From contig CALMNL010000004.1 of assembly GCA_937868765.1 (NCBI GenBank), positions 942,749 through 1,006,748 on the forward strand: a DNA stretch of 64,000 bases, written 5' to 3'. Under the pieces are notes generated by a model. That model saw only the letters and a program-made list of their open reading frames with translations. It made no database searches and was not told the DNA's origin. The translations under genes and the position numbers were made by a program. Source of the DNA: an uncultured Desulfatitalea sp. (GTDB lineage Bacteria > Desulfobacterota > Desulfobacteria > Desulfobacterales > Desulfosarcinaceae). Shown one piece after another: positions 9,786 through 18,246 of this stretch; position 1 is the stretch's first letter, and each line of letters opens with the position of its first letter.

Positions 9786-10931
9786 ATGGCGCGCGAATAT
9801 CCGATCTTGAAAGAAAAGTACAAGATCCTGGAATGCCGGTACCGAATCGCCCAGCTCAGCCTGGACCCGGAACTGGCCTTCGAGGAGCGGTTGCGGCATA
9901 TCCTGGCGATCATTCCCCGGGCCTTCAGCCACCCCAAAACCTTGGGTGTGCATATCGAGCTGGACGACGCTGTCTATGAGAGCGGCGACATGCGCCCGGG
10001 AGGTCACCAGCTGAGCAAGACCATCACCGCAGGCGGCAAGCGCCGTGGACGTGTGACAGTGGCCTGCGCCGGTGCCTCGAACAAAGCGCCGCCGGCTTTT
10101 CTGCCCCGGGAAAAGCAGTTCCTGCAGACCGTGGCTCGCAAATTGGGGTTGATCATCGCCGCCCAGGAGGCGCGTGCGGCCGAGGAGGCCCTCAAAGAAC
10201 AGATCCGCCACGCCGACCGCCTGGCCACCATCGGACAGTTGGCGGCCGGCATCGCCCATGAACTGAACAATCCCCTGGCCGACATCCTTGGTTTCGCCCA
10301 GCTGGCGACCAACACGCCCGATCTGCCCGAGCAGACCTACGACGACCTCATCAAAATCGTCAAATCGGCGCTCTATGCCCGGGAAGTGATCAAAAAGATA
10401 CTCTTCTTCAGCCGCCAGCCGCGACTCAAACAAACCACCGCCAATCTGAACACCCTGGTCAAGGATTGGCTGGGATTCATCGAACCACGCTGCGCCCAGA
10501 CCGGCATCCACCTGAAACTGGCGCTGCATCGGGCGCTGCCCGATATCTGCGGCGACCCCTCCCAGCTGAACCAGGTCCTGGTCAACCTGGTGATCAATGC
10601 CATCCACGCCATGCCCGATGGCGGCCGGCTGACCATCCGTACCCATGCCGATTCCCGGGGGGTCTACCTGACGGTGCGCGATACCGGTACCGGCATCGCC
10701 CCGGAGATCCGCGACAAGATCTTCCTGCCTTTCTTCACCACCAAGGAGGTGGACAAAGGCACCGGTTTGGGGTTATCGGTGGTCTACGGCATCGTCAAGG
10801 AGCATGGCGGTACCATTTCGGTGGAGAGCCAGCCCGGCCGGGGGTCGAACTTTAGCATTCAGTTCCCATTATCCGATGGCCGGCGCGATACCCCGGGCAC
10901 AAGTGCGGCGGCCTGCCCCCAAACAGATTGA
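9786..10931 (+). CDS. Soluble histidine kinase (GAF-like N-terminus)
   Basis: 381 residues from the ATG at 9786, which has GGAAGG nine bases upstream; a TTG at 9777 is too close to that site. The N-terminal ~145 residues resemble the short sensor region of kinases paired with NtrC-type regulators. HisKA has His158 in GIAHELNNPLADILGFAQL, and HATPase shows NLVINAIHAMP, DTGTGIAPE and GTGLGLSVVYGIVKEHGG. It is followed after 10 nt by an NtrC-type regulator and is almost certainly its cognate kinase. Together they likely switch on the sigma-54 promoter at 12443-12458. Confidence 0.9.
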   Translation: MAREYPILKEKYKILECRYRIAQLSLDPELAFEERLRHILAIIPRAFSHPKTLGVHIELDDAVYESGDMRPGGHQLSKTITAGGKRRGRVTVACAGASNKAPPAFLPREKQFLQTVARKLGLIIAAQEARAAEEALKEQIRHADRLATIGQLAAGIAHELNNPLADILGFAQLATNTPDLPEQTYDDLIKIVKSALYAREVIKKILFFSRQPRLKQTTANLNTLVKDWLGFIEPRCAQTGIHLKLALHRALPDICGDPSQLNQVLVNLVINAIHAMPDGGRLTIRTHADSRGVYLTVRDTGTGIAPEIRDKIFLPFFTTKEVDKGTGLGLSVVYGIVKEHGGTISVESQPGRGSNFSIQFPLSDGRRDTPGTSAAACPQTD

Positions 10932-10941
10932 AGGAGCATCC

Positions 10942-12288
10942 ATGGCCCCGAAGAGATCCAGTCGCTGCACGGTCCTGGCCGTGGATGACAACCTCAACAC
11001 GCTGGAAGTGATCAAGCGCAACCTGACCCCCGCCGGTTACGAGGTCGTCACCTGCGCCGAAGTGCCCGCAGCGGTAAGAATCCTCGAGGAACAGCCCATC
11101 GATGTTCTCATCACCGATTACAAAATGCCCCGGCACGACGGATTGGAACTCATCACCCACGCCGGGGAGAATTATCCTGACCTGGGAATGATCATGGTGA
11201 CCGGCTACCCCTCCATCGATGGGGCGGTCCAGGCGGTCAAAAGTGGCGCGGACGAGTACCTGGCCAAGCCGTTCACCGAAACCGAGTTGCTGGCGGCCAT
11301 GGAGAAGGTAACCGACAAACTTGCCCGGCGGCGGCAGGCCCGGGCGGCGGTGCCGCTCCCCGGCGACTTCGGCATTCTGGGCTGTTCCCAGGCAATGCAG
11401 GCCGTTTTCAGGTTGATCGACAAGGCCGCGGCCATGACGGCCAACGTGCTGATTTCGGGCGAAAGCGGCACCGGCAAAGAGCTCGTGGCCCGGGCGATCC
11501 ATTACCGCGGCGCCCGGTCGGCCGCGCCATTCGTCTCGGTCAACTGCACCGCCATTCCCGAGAGCCTGCTGGAGAGCGAACTCTTCGGCCATGTCAAAGG
11601 GGCCTTCACCGGCGCCAAGGAGGACCGTGCCGGCTACTTCCAGATCGCCGACGGTGGGACCATCTTTCTGGACGAAATCGGTGACGCCAGCCTCAATCTG
11701 CAGGCCAAGCTGCTGCGCATCATGCAGAACAAAGAGTTCTTCCGGGTCGGCTCCAGCCAGATCTGCAAGGTGGACACCCGCATCATCGCCGCCACCCACA
11801 AGAACCTGCAGGCCATGGTGGAAAAAGGGCTCTTCCGCGAAGATCTTTACTACCGTCTCAATATCATCGACATCCCCCTTCCACCGCTGCGGGAGCGCAG
11901 GGAAGACATTGCGATCCTCGTGAACCATTTCATGAGCGAGTTCTGCCGCGAGATGGGGCGACCGTCCATCACCTTGTCCGACCGCGCCCTGCAAGCGCTC
12001 GGCGTTTATGCCTGGCCCGGCAACGTCCGCGAACTGGAAAACCTGATGCAGCGGCTGGTGGTCATGGTGGACGGCCCGCAGGTGGCCGTGGCCGACCTGC
12101 CGCCCGCCATGCGCTTCACCATCCGCTCCCTGCCCGGCGAAATGCGGACCCTCTCCCAGATGGAGGCGGACCACATCAACGCCGTTCTGGAAAGCGTGGG
12201 CGGCAACAAGAGCCGGGCCGCCGAAATTTTGGGCATCGACCGCAAGACCCTGCGCGAAAAGCTCAAGAAGCAGACCGGGGCGAATTGA
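10942..12288 (+). CDS. NtrC-family sigma-54-dependent response regulator
   Basis: 448 residues. Receiver domain with Asp59 in VLITDYKMP, AAA+ domain with Walker A GESGTGKE at 173-180, the sigma-54 contact loop GAFTGA at 220-225, Walker B FLDEIGD, and a C-terminal Fis-type helix-turn-helix (NKSRAAEILGIDRKTLREKL). All key residues for sigma-54 activation are intact. The start has AAGGAG upstream. It directly follows its likely kinase and sits just before a sigma-54 promoter, so it probably activates the receiver/SLC13 carrier genes downstream. Confidence 0.96.
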   Translation: MAPKRSSRCTVLAVDDNLNTLEVIKRNLTPAGYEVVTCAEVPAAVRILEEQPIDVLITDYKMPRHDGLELITHAGENYPDLGMIMVTGYPSIDGAVQAVKSGADEYLAKPFTETELLAAMEKVTDKLARRRQARAAVPLPGDFGILGCSQAMQAVFRLIDKAAAMTANVLISGESGTGKELVARAIHYRGARSAAPFVSVNCTAIPESLLESELFGHVKGAFTGAKEDRAGYFQIADGGTIFLDEIGDASLNLQAKLLRIMQNKEFFRVGSSQICKVDTRIIAATHKNLQAMVEKGLFREDLYYRLNIIDIPLPPLRERREDIAILVNHFMSEFCREMGRPSITLSDRALQALGVYAWPGNVRELENLMQRLVVMVDGPQVAVADLPPAMRFTIRSLPGEMRTLSQMEADHINAVLESVGGNKSRAAEILGIDRKTLREKLKKQTGAN

Positions 12289-12442
12289 ACCACTGGTGCA
12301 AACCGCCCCGCCCGCCGCGCCGCCAAAAGGGACTTTTCCCCTGCCTGAAGGCACCCGTCGACCCCGCCACTTACCTAAAAAATAAAACAATAACAAATCT
12401 ATAGAAGACTCCGCCGACGACGGGGACCGACACCGGGCCGTC

Positions 12443-12458
12443 TGGCACGCATGCTGCT
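12443..12458 (+). promoter_or_regulatory. Sigma-54 promoter (-24/-12)
   Basis: TGGCACGCATGCTGCT matches the sigma-54 consensus TGGCACG-N4-TTGCW at every fixed position except the first T of TTGC, and the GG and GC dinucleotides are correctly spaced. It lies 55 nt before the receiver gene at 12514 and behind an NtrC-type activator gene. The AT-rich stretch just upstream (12374-12410) is a reasonable place for activator or IHF binding. Confidence 0.75.
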
Positions 12459-12513
12459 TTGTCACTCCCCTCGGCCGCGCTGCGGCGGCCCATTCCCGTG
12501 CTGAGGAATCACC

Positions 12514-12945
12514 ATGACGAAGATCAAAGTGCTTCTGGTCGACGATGAACCCTCGTTTGTGGAGACCATGGTCAAGCGGCTGCACAAACGCGGGCTGGAG
12601 ATGCTCACGGCTTTCGGCGGCCAGGAGGCCCTGGCGTTATTGGACAGCGACGACACCATCGAGGTGGTGATCCTGGACATCCGCATGCCGGGCATGGACG
12701 GCATGCAAACCCTCAAAGAGATCAAGGGCCGGCACCCGCTGGTGGAGGTGATCATGCTCACGGCCCACGGCACGGTGGAAAGCGGCATCGAGGGCATGAA
12801 ACAAGGGGCCTTCGACTACCTGCTCAAGCCTTGCGACATCGCCCAATTGCTGGACAAAGTCACTGAGGCGGCCGCCCACCGGCGCCAGCACCAGGAGAGG
12901 ATTTATAAAGCGCGTATCCAGACCATCACGCTGCGTAAACCATAG
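12514..12945 (+). CDS. Stand-alone receiver protein
   Basis: 143 residues forming a single receiver domain: acidic pocket VDDEPS near 9-14, phospho-accepting Asp55 in VVILDIRMPGMDG, switch Thr in MLTAHGT, Lys in YLLKPCD. There is no output domain, only a short basic tail from ~122. It is the first gene after the sigma-54 promoter and precedes the SLC13 carrier. It is strongly similar to the receiver protein at 15840-16280 and to the receiver half of 14680-15828. It may act as a phosphate sink, in a relay, or by binding another protein. Confidence 0.92.
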   Translation: MTKIKVLLVDDEPSFVETMVKRLHKRGLEMLTAFGGQEALALLDSDDTIEVVILDIRMPGMDGMQTLKEIKGRHPLVEVIMLTAHGTVESGIEGMKQGAFDYLLKPCDIAQLLDKVTEAAAHRRQHQERIYKARIQTITLRKP

Positions 12946-13037
12946 AGAGGTGAAAGGTTAAAGGCACCGGAGCGGCCGGCCCCACTTCTTATCGCTTTAA
13001 TAACCGGATTGAACAAGGTGTTTTCGAGGAGACCAAG

Positions 13038-14615
13038 ATGATTTTCAAGAACAAGTTCGTACAACTGGCCATGGCGATTTTACTGGGAGTCATCGTTTTA
13101 CTGCTGCCCCGGCCCGAGGGTACCCGTTTTAAAATCAAAGGCGATCCGCAGCAGCTTATCCTGCAACAGGAGGGCACGCGCTTTGAGCTGATCTCCCAGG
13201 ATGACAAAAAACAGGTGTATGAGGTCCAATTGCGGGACAAAACCCAAAACGCCGGCGCGGCCCAGGCCCTGGCGGCGGCCGCGACCGATCTGAAGCTGGT
13301 TGAAGCGGAAATCGTCTATGTGGACGGTCTTTCGCCCAAGGCCAAGCGGCTGCTGGCCATGCTCGCGACCCTGATCGTCCTCTTCATCGTCGAACCCATT
13401 CCCCTGGAGATCACGGCCATCTGCATCGGCGTGCTGCTGGTGGCCCTGGGGATTTCGGACGTCAAGGGGGCCTGGGCGCCCTACATGCACCCGGTGGTGG
13501 TCTTCATCATGGTGTGCCTGGTCTTTGCCATCGCCCTCGAAAAAGTGGGCATCACCAAGCGACTGGGCTATTTTATCGTGCGCCTGGCCGGCACCAGCGT
13601 CACCAAGTTCACCTTTATCATCTGCTGCGGCCTGGGTATTGCCTCGTCGGTGATGCATGACGCGGCAGCCTGCGCCATCGGCATCGCCACCATGCTGCCC
13701 CTGATGCGCGCCGTGGGCATCGATCCCCACAGCAATACGGCCAAGTTCATGATGCTGTCGCTGCCCTTTGCCTGCTCGGCGGGCGGCATGGGCACCCTGA
13801 TCGGCGGCGGGCGTTGCATGGCGGCGGCAGCCTTTTTAAAGGAGTTCACGGGCATTGAACTCTCCTTCCTGGACTGGATGATCTACGCCATGCCGGCGGC
13901 CATCATCACGGTCTTTGTGGCGGTGGGGATGAACTATGTGATCTTCCGGCCGGACAACACCCTGAAGCTGCCCAAGTTCGAGGAGAAGGCCGAGCCCATG
14001 ACGCCCAAGGCCAAGCTGGCCCTGGTCGTGATCCTCCTCACCTTCGCCTCCTGGTTGCTCAAGGGGTTTCACGGTTTGGACTATTCGGTCACCGGCATGC
14101 TGGGCGTGGGCGCGCTGGTGCTGTTTAAAATCATCGCGTGGGACGACATCCACGAGAACCTGGAGTGGGGCACGGCGCTCTTTATCTTCGGCGGTGGCAT
14201 CTCCCTGGGCCTGGCCATGGACTACTCGGGCGCGGCGGGCTATTTCGCCCACCTCTTCTTCCCCCTGATCAACGGCAAGGGCTGGCTGGTTCTTTTCGCC
14301 GGGGTAGCCATCTTCGGCGCCCTGGCCACCAATGTCATGGCCAACGTGGCGGCCGCGGCCCTGGTGCTGCCCATCGCCATCCCCCTGGCCCAGATGGAAG
14401 GCGTCAACCCCACCATCCTGGCCCTGTGCCTCGGCATGGCCACCTCCTTTGCCTTCCTGTTGGTGATCGGTTGTCCGCCCAATGCCATCGCCTACAGTTA
14501 TCGCTACTTCAAATCCGCGGACCTGACCAAGGCCGGAATGATCGTCATGCCCGTGCTTTTGACGGCCCTGATCTTCATCGCCAAGGTGTGGTGGGGGGTT
14601 TTGGGCTTGGTGTAG
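13038..14615 (+). CDS. SLC13/DASS-family anion carrier with N-terminal insertion
   Basis: 525 residues with about 11-12 hydrophobic segments. It fits the divalent anion:sodium symporter family, which imports dicarboxylates, sulfate or similar anions; EPIPLEITAICIGVLL and later asparagine/glycine-rich re-entrant segments support this. Unusually, the family motif that normally reads P.P.GLSP..., ending the first helix, is split: PRPEG at 24-28 and GLSPKAKRLLA at 97-107 are separated by ~68 polar residues, predicted to be extracytoplasmic. The ATG follows GAGGAGACC. It lies between receiver genes, so uptake and signalling appear coupled. The substrate is unknown. Confidence 0.85.
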   Translation: MIFKNKFVQLAMAILLGVIVLLLPRPEGTRFKIKGDPQQLILQQEGTRFELISQDDKKQVYEVQLRDKTQNAGAAQALAAAATDLKLVEAEIVYVDGLSPKAKRLLAMLATLIVLFIVEPIPLEITAICIGVLLVALGISDVKGAWAPYMHPVVVFIMVCLVFAIALEKVGITKRLGYFIVRLAGTSVTKFTFIICCGLGIASSVMHDAAACAIGIATMLPLMRAVGIDPHSNTAKFMMLSLPFACSAGGMGTLIGGGRCMAAAAFLKEFTGIELSFLDWMIYAMPAAIITVFVAVGMNYVIFRPDNTLKLPKFEEKAEPMTPKAKLALVVILLTFASWLLKGFHGLDYSVTGMLGVGALVLFKIIAWDDIHENLEWGTALFIFGGGISLGLAMDYSGAAGYFAHLFFPLINGKGWLVLFAGVAIFGALATNVMANVAAAALVLPIAIPLAQMEGVNPTILALCLGMATSFAFLLVIGCPPNAIAYSYRYFKSADLTKAGMIVMPVLLTALIFIAKVWWGVLGLV

Positions 14616-14679
14616 GATCGAAATCGGTTGTATAAAAGGTTCATTGGGGCCGCAAGCCGGCTCTGTCGAGGCCAATTCC

Positions 14680-15828
14680 ATGGAGATGCAAGCGGATAAA
14701 CAAATTCGACTGCTGCTGGTGGATGACGAAGAAGACTTCCGCCAGACGCTGGTCAAGCGGCTGAACAAGCGCGGGATAACCGCCAGCCAGGCGGCCAGCG
14801 GCGAGGCCGGCCTGGCCCTGTTGGCCGAACGTCCCATGGACGTGGTGGTGCTGGATGTCAAGATGCCGGGCATCAGCGGCCTGGAGGTGCTCCGACGCAT
14901 CAAGCAGATGGCGCTTCCCACCGAAGTAATTCTGCTCACCGGCCATGCCGCCACCCAGGATGGGGTGGAGGGCATCAAGGCCGGGGCGTTCGATTACCTG
15001 AGCAAGCCCATCGAGTTCGAACACCTGCTGGGCAAGATCCGCCAAGCCCACGATCGGATCGTGACGATCCGCGAAAAGCAACTGGAGGCCGAGTGCCGCA
15101 TGCGCCTGGGCCAGCAGATGATCGCCACCGAGCGGTTGGCGGCCCTGGGGACCCTGGCCGCCGGCGTGGCCCACGAGATCAACAACCCCCTGGCGATCAT
15201 CAACGAGGCGGCCGGCTACATGCGCCTGCTGCTCAACAAGCAGGCCGCCGGCCTGCCCCACCGGGAAGGTTTTCAAAAGGCGCTGGACAAGATCGAAAGC
15301 AGTGTCAAGCGGGCGCGCACCATCACCCATCAACTGCTGGGCAGCGTACGCAAGAACGAATCGGTGCTGGCCGAAGTGGACCTGGCCGAATTGGCCGGTG
15401 AGACCCTGCAATTGCTGGCCGGTCAGGCCCGGGACAAGAACCTGAAGCTGGAACTGGAGACGACGACCCACCCGAAGGGTTTCTGGATCGAACCCAACCA
15501 GGTGCGACAGGTCCTGATCAACCTGGTCAGCAATGCCATTCATGCCACGCCCGCAGGGGGCCGAGTCTGGATCCGGCTGGCCGGCACGGACGGCGGCGGG
15601 GTCACCATGGAAGTGGGCGATACTGGAACCGGCATTCCCAAAGAGAATCTGGAAAAGATTTTCGAACCCTTTTTCAGCACCAAAACCCCCGGTCAGGGCA
15701 CGGGCCTCGGACTGTACGTCTCGCGCCAGATCGTCGAAAAGCTGGGCGGGACCATCGAAGTGCGCAGCTGCCTGGGACAGGGGTCACAATTTATCCTTCA
15801 ACTACCCAATCAAGTGGAACCAACCTAA
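14680..15828 (+). CDS. Receiver-histidine kinase fusion
   Basis: 382 residues from the ATG at 14680, with GAGG about eight bases upstream; the ATG at 14686 is an alternative. N-terminal receiver with Asp59 in VVLDVKMPG, linker, HisKA with His165 in GVAHEINNPLAII, and HATPase with NLVSNAIHATP, DTGTGIPKE and GTGLGLYVSRQIVEK. The receiver-first order means its kinase activity is probably gated by phosphorylation from another kinase, such as the one at 9786-10931. It follows the SLC13 carrier by 64 nt and precedes a further receiver by 11 nt. Confidence 0.92.
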   Translation: MEMQADKQIRLLLVDDEEDFRQTLVKRLNKRGITASQAASGEAGLALLAERPMDVVVLDVKMPGISGLEVLRRIKQMALPTEVILLTGHAATQDGVEGIKAGAFDYLSKPIEFEHLLGKIRQAHDRIVTIREKQLEAECRMRLGQQMIATERLAALGTLAAGVAHEINNPLAIINEAAGYMRLLLNKQAAGLPHREGFQKALDKIESSVKRARTITHQLLGSVRKNESVLAEVDLAELAGETLQLLAGQARDKNLKLELETTTHPKGFWIEPNQVRQVLINLVSNAIHATPAGGRVWIRLAGTDGGGVTMEVGDTGTGIPKENLEKIFEPFFSTKTPGQGTGLGLYVSRQIVEKLGGTIEVRSCLGQGSQFILQLPNQVEPT

Positions 15829-15839
15829 GGAGACCTGCA

Positions 15840-16280
15840 ATGATCAAAATAGCGACCCATATTCTGCTGGTCGATGACGAGAGAGATTTCGTGGAAATGC
15901 TCTCCCTGCGCCTCCAGGAGGCCGGCGAGAAAGTCACCCCGGCCTATGACGGCCGCATGGCCCTCGATCTGCTCAAAAAGGAAAATATCGAAGTGGTGAT
16001 CCTGGACATCAAAATGCCGGGAATGGATGGCATCCAGGTGCTCAAGGAGATCAAGACACGCCATCCCCTGGTGGAAGTGATTCTGCTCACCGGCCACGGC
16101 ACGGCCGAAACCGCTGTGGAGGGGATGCGTCTGGGTGCCTTCGACTACCTCATGAAACCGGCCGATTTCGATGAACTGACGGCCAAGCTGCAAGGGGCCC
16201 GGCAGAAAAAAGAGGCTCAGGAGGAGCGCATCCGCAAGGCCGAGGCCCGTCTGCTGCTGCGCAAAGGTGGAAACATATAG
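15840..16280 (+). CDS. Stand-alone receiver protein
   Basis: 146 residues: a receiver domain with VDDERD near 11-16, Asp56 in VVILDIKMPGMDG, switch Thr in LLTGHGT and Lys in YLMKPAD, then a charged helical tail (EAQEERIRKAEARLL). No output domain. AAGGAG precedes the ATG. It is the likely phospho-acceptor for the kinase immediately upstream. Its middle (IEVVILDIKMPGMDG and RHPLVEVI) is nearly identical to the receiver at 12514, indicating local duplication. Confidence 0.92.
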   Translation: MIKIATHILLVDDERDFVEMLSLRLQEAGEKVTPAYDGRMALDLLKKENIEVVILDIKMPGMDGIQVLKEIKTRHPLVEVILLTGHGTAETAVEGMRLGAFDYLMKPADFDELTAKLQGARQKKEAQEERIRKAEARLLLRKGGNI

Positions 16281-16288
16281 CCTGCGGG

Positions 16289-16324
16289 GAAAACGAAACC
16301 GCCGATCCGATGGGGGTCGGCGGT
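16289..16324 (-). terminator. Rho-independent terminator after tRNA-Trp
   Basis: Read on the minus strand, ACCGCCGA and TCGGCGGT form an 8-bp perfect stem (16324-16298) with a G/C-rich interior, followed by TTCGTTTTC. The T-rich tail is on the tRNA side, so it best serves the tRNA-Trp transcript. It may also hinder readthrough from the plus-strand receiver gene. Confidence 0.5.
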
Positions 16325-16348
16325 CGAGCTCAGGATCATGTAAAAAAA

Positions 16349-16424
16349 TGGCAGGCCAGGAGGGACTCGAACCCCCAGCACCCGGATTTGGAGTCCGGTG
16401 CTCTACCATTAGAGCTACTGGCCT
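16349..16424 (-). tRNA. tRNA-Trp (anticodon CCA)
   Basis: A 76-nt cloverleaf on the minus strand. The acceptor stem AGGCCAG pairs with CTGGCCT, the D arm contains AGCTCTAATGGTAGAGC, the anticodon loop CTCCAAA gives CCA (tryptophan), and the T arm contains GGTTCGAGTCC. A discriminator G is followed by genomically encoded CCA. It is not beside secE/nusG here, as it often is in other bacteria. The rest of 16425-16675 shows no gene. Confidence 0.97.
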
Positions 16425-16675
16425 GCAAACAGGAACCCTCCTTTAGCAGCTCCGGCCGCAATAATCAACCACCGGTTTTGCCCGACGCACAGAAAGCCGT
16501 GGTGGTGGGAAGATGCCGTGATGAGGGAAGAGGTCCCATCGAGCGATCCGCGACCGCCGCGGAGCCCGGCGGTGCCATGGGAAAAACAAAAGATGGATCG
16601 ACGCACGCGACATCGATCCATCGTTCATTTTAAACTGATCGGAAACGAAAGCAGCAGGTGTCTATGGGCCGGGGT

Positions 16676-16867
16676 TCAGGCGGTTTTGACCACGCGGCCG
16701 GCTTTGATGCAGTTGGTGCAGACCATCATCTTGCACCGGCGGCCGTCCTTTAGAGCGCGCACACTCTGCAGATTGGGCTTGAACAAACGCTTGGAAACAT
16801 TGTGAGCGTGACTCACATTACTGCCCACCATGGATTTTTTTCCGCAAATTTCACATACTCGTGCCAT
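16676..16867 (-). CDS. rpmB: Ribosomal protein L28
   Basis: 63 residues, the normal size for bacterial L28, a component of the 50S subunit. It begins [11 protein letters not shown] and ends [16 protein letters not shown]. The two C-x-x-C pairs mark the zinc-binding (C+) form. The ATG at 16867 is the only sensible start; the frame extends further upstream but without L28 sequence. Confidence 0.97.
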   Translation of the reverse strand: MARVCEICGKKSMVGSNVSHAHNVSKRLFKPNLQSVRALKDGRRCKMMVCTNCIKAGRVVKTA

Positions 16868-16935
16868 TGGTCGTCTCCACTTTCGATCGGTCTTCCCGCG
16901 CCACGCGCCGGCGATGTTCCAAAAGTAAAACGCGT

Positions 16936-16964
16936 TTATTACATTCTTTTTGACGTGATGTAAA
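16936..16964 (-). promoter_or_regulatory. Possible promoter for rpmB
   Basis: On the minus strand TTTACA (16964-16959) is followed by a 17-nt spacer and TAATAA (16941-16936). Both hexamers are imperfect, but the spacing is ideal and the region is AT-rich compared with its surroundings. It lies about 70 nt before the rpmB start. Confidence 0.35.
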
Positions 16965-17030
16965 CAGCTTTTTGAGAATACCCGCCGGCTCGGCACCGAA
17001 ATGGGCGAACAGGCCATTCCCGAGCGGATC

Positions 17031-17753
17031 CTAATCGGCCGCAGCCCGGGGTTCCACTGGTTTGTAAGCCTGGCATTCCGCGATGTATTCCAAGGCCCTT
17101 TTATGGTAGCCCACGTCGGGGTATTGATTGATCACGGCCATGAATCGATACAGGGCGGCCTTGTAATATTTGCGTTTGTAATAGTATTCGCCCACATAGA
17201 AATCGTGACCCGCCAGGCTTTGAATGCAGGTGACCAGATTCCCGGCGGCCTGTTTGGCATAGGGATCGTTCGGATACTGCCGGATCAGCCGCTGGAAGGT
17301 CTCCATGGCCTTGCGGGCCGAGGACTGGTCCCGGTCCACGGTATCGATCTGCTTGAAGTGGCACATGCCGATCTGGTAGATCACGTAAGGAATCGCTTCG
17401 TTGCGGGGGTGCAGCCGTTCGAACTCCTCATAGGCCGTCACGGCTTCGGGGTACTCCTCAAGATGGTAGTGGGCATCGGCGATCCGCAGTTCGGCCAGAA
17501 TGGCGTATTTGCTGAAAGGATACCAGTCCCGGAGCTGCTGGAAGGCCTCCAGGGCATCTTTGTAATGGCCGCGATCGTATTCTTTTACACCCTCTTCGAT
17601 CAGCTGCTGCGCCGGCTTTTCGGGCTTGTCTTTACCGAACCAGGCGCAGCCCGAAAGCATCACGGCCACGGCCAGCATTGTCAGTATGAAAGAGCGGGAA
17701 GCCATTCCAGATATCCAATTGGGTGCGCCCGAAACAATCCGGGTGCGTATCAT
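17031..17753 (-). CDS. bamD: Outer membrane assembly lipoprotein BamD
   Basis: 240 residues from the ATG at 17753, or 224 from the ATG at 17705. The lipobox LSGC (Cys36 in the long form, Cys20 in the short form) marks a lipoprotein, followed by about five TPR-like repeats ([20 protein letters not shown] onward), as in BamD/ComL of the outer membrane beta-barrel assembly machinery. The 17753 start overlaps the thioredoxin stop (ATGA) and has AAGGA upstream, favouring translational coupling. The 17705 start gives a more typical signal peptide. Confidence 0.9.
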   Translation of the reverse strand: MIRTRIVSGAPNWISGMASRSFILTMLAVAVMLSGCAWFGKDKPEKPAQQLIEEGVKEYDRGHYKDALEAFQQLRDWYPFSKYAILAELRIADAHYHLEEYPEAVTAYEEFERLHPRNEAIPYVIYQIGMCHFKQIDTVDRDQSSARKAMETFQRLIRQYPNDPYAKQAAGNLVTCIQSLAGHDFYVGEYYYKRKYYKAALYRFMAVINQYPDVGYHKRALEYIAECQAYKPVEPRAAAD

Positions 17754-18076
17754 AGGATTCCTTTGAGCGACTCTTCCAGTTTGGATTTGGCCACCATGCC
17801 GGTGATTTGATCCACCACCTTGCCCTGCTTGAAGAAAATGAGGGTTGGAATGGCTTTGATCCCGTACTTTCCGGGAGTGATGGGATTGTCATCCACATTG
17901 CATTTGGCGAATTTGATTTTGTCACCGTAGGTTCCGGCCAGATCTTCGATCACGGGGCCGATGGCCTTACACGGACCGCACCAGGGAGCCCAGAAATCCA
18001 CCACGGCGGGCTTGTCGGCTTGCAAGATTTCTGCATCAAAACCACTGTCGTTTACATCCACGATCCCTTTTGCCAT
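17750..18076 (-). CDS. trxA: Thioredoxin
   Basis: 108 residues, normal thioredoxin length. It has the active site WCGPC (Cys33, Cys36), the FWAPW entry strand, and the cis-proline region KAIPTLIFFKQGK. It reduces protein disulfides in the cytoplasm. AAAGGA precedes the ATG. It overlaps bamD by four bases, so the two are probably cotranscribed. Confidence 0.96.
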   Translation of the reverse strand: MAKGIVDVNDSGFDAEILQADKPAVVDFWAPWCGPCKAIGPVIEDLAGTYGDKIKFAKCNVDDNPITPGKYGIKAIPTLIFFKQGKVVDQITGMVAKSKLEESLKGIL

Positions 18077-18246
18077 GACTGCATCGTCCTTTCTGCCGAA
18101 CCGCCCTGGCCCGGCGTTCCGAGTTGGTCCGAGAAAATAATATGAACGCCTCCGCTTGTCAACGGAAAGGCCGGCATTCTATTTAGCTGAAAAGCCGCGC
18201 ATTTTTCAATGGAAGCCGGGCCAACGAACCGATGCGAAAGGCACCG

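Noticed and set aside
16298-16324. Hairpin as terminator of the plus-strand receiver gene
   Set aside because: The T-rich tail is on the minus-strand side, so it is assigned to tRNA-Trp instead.
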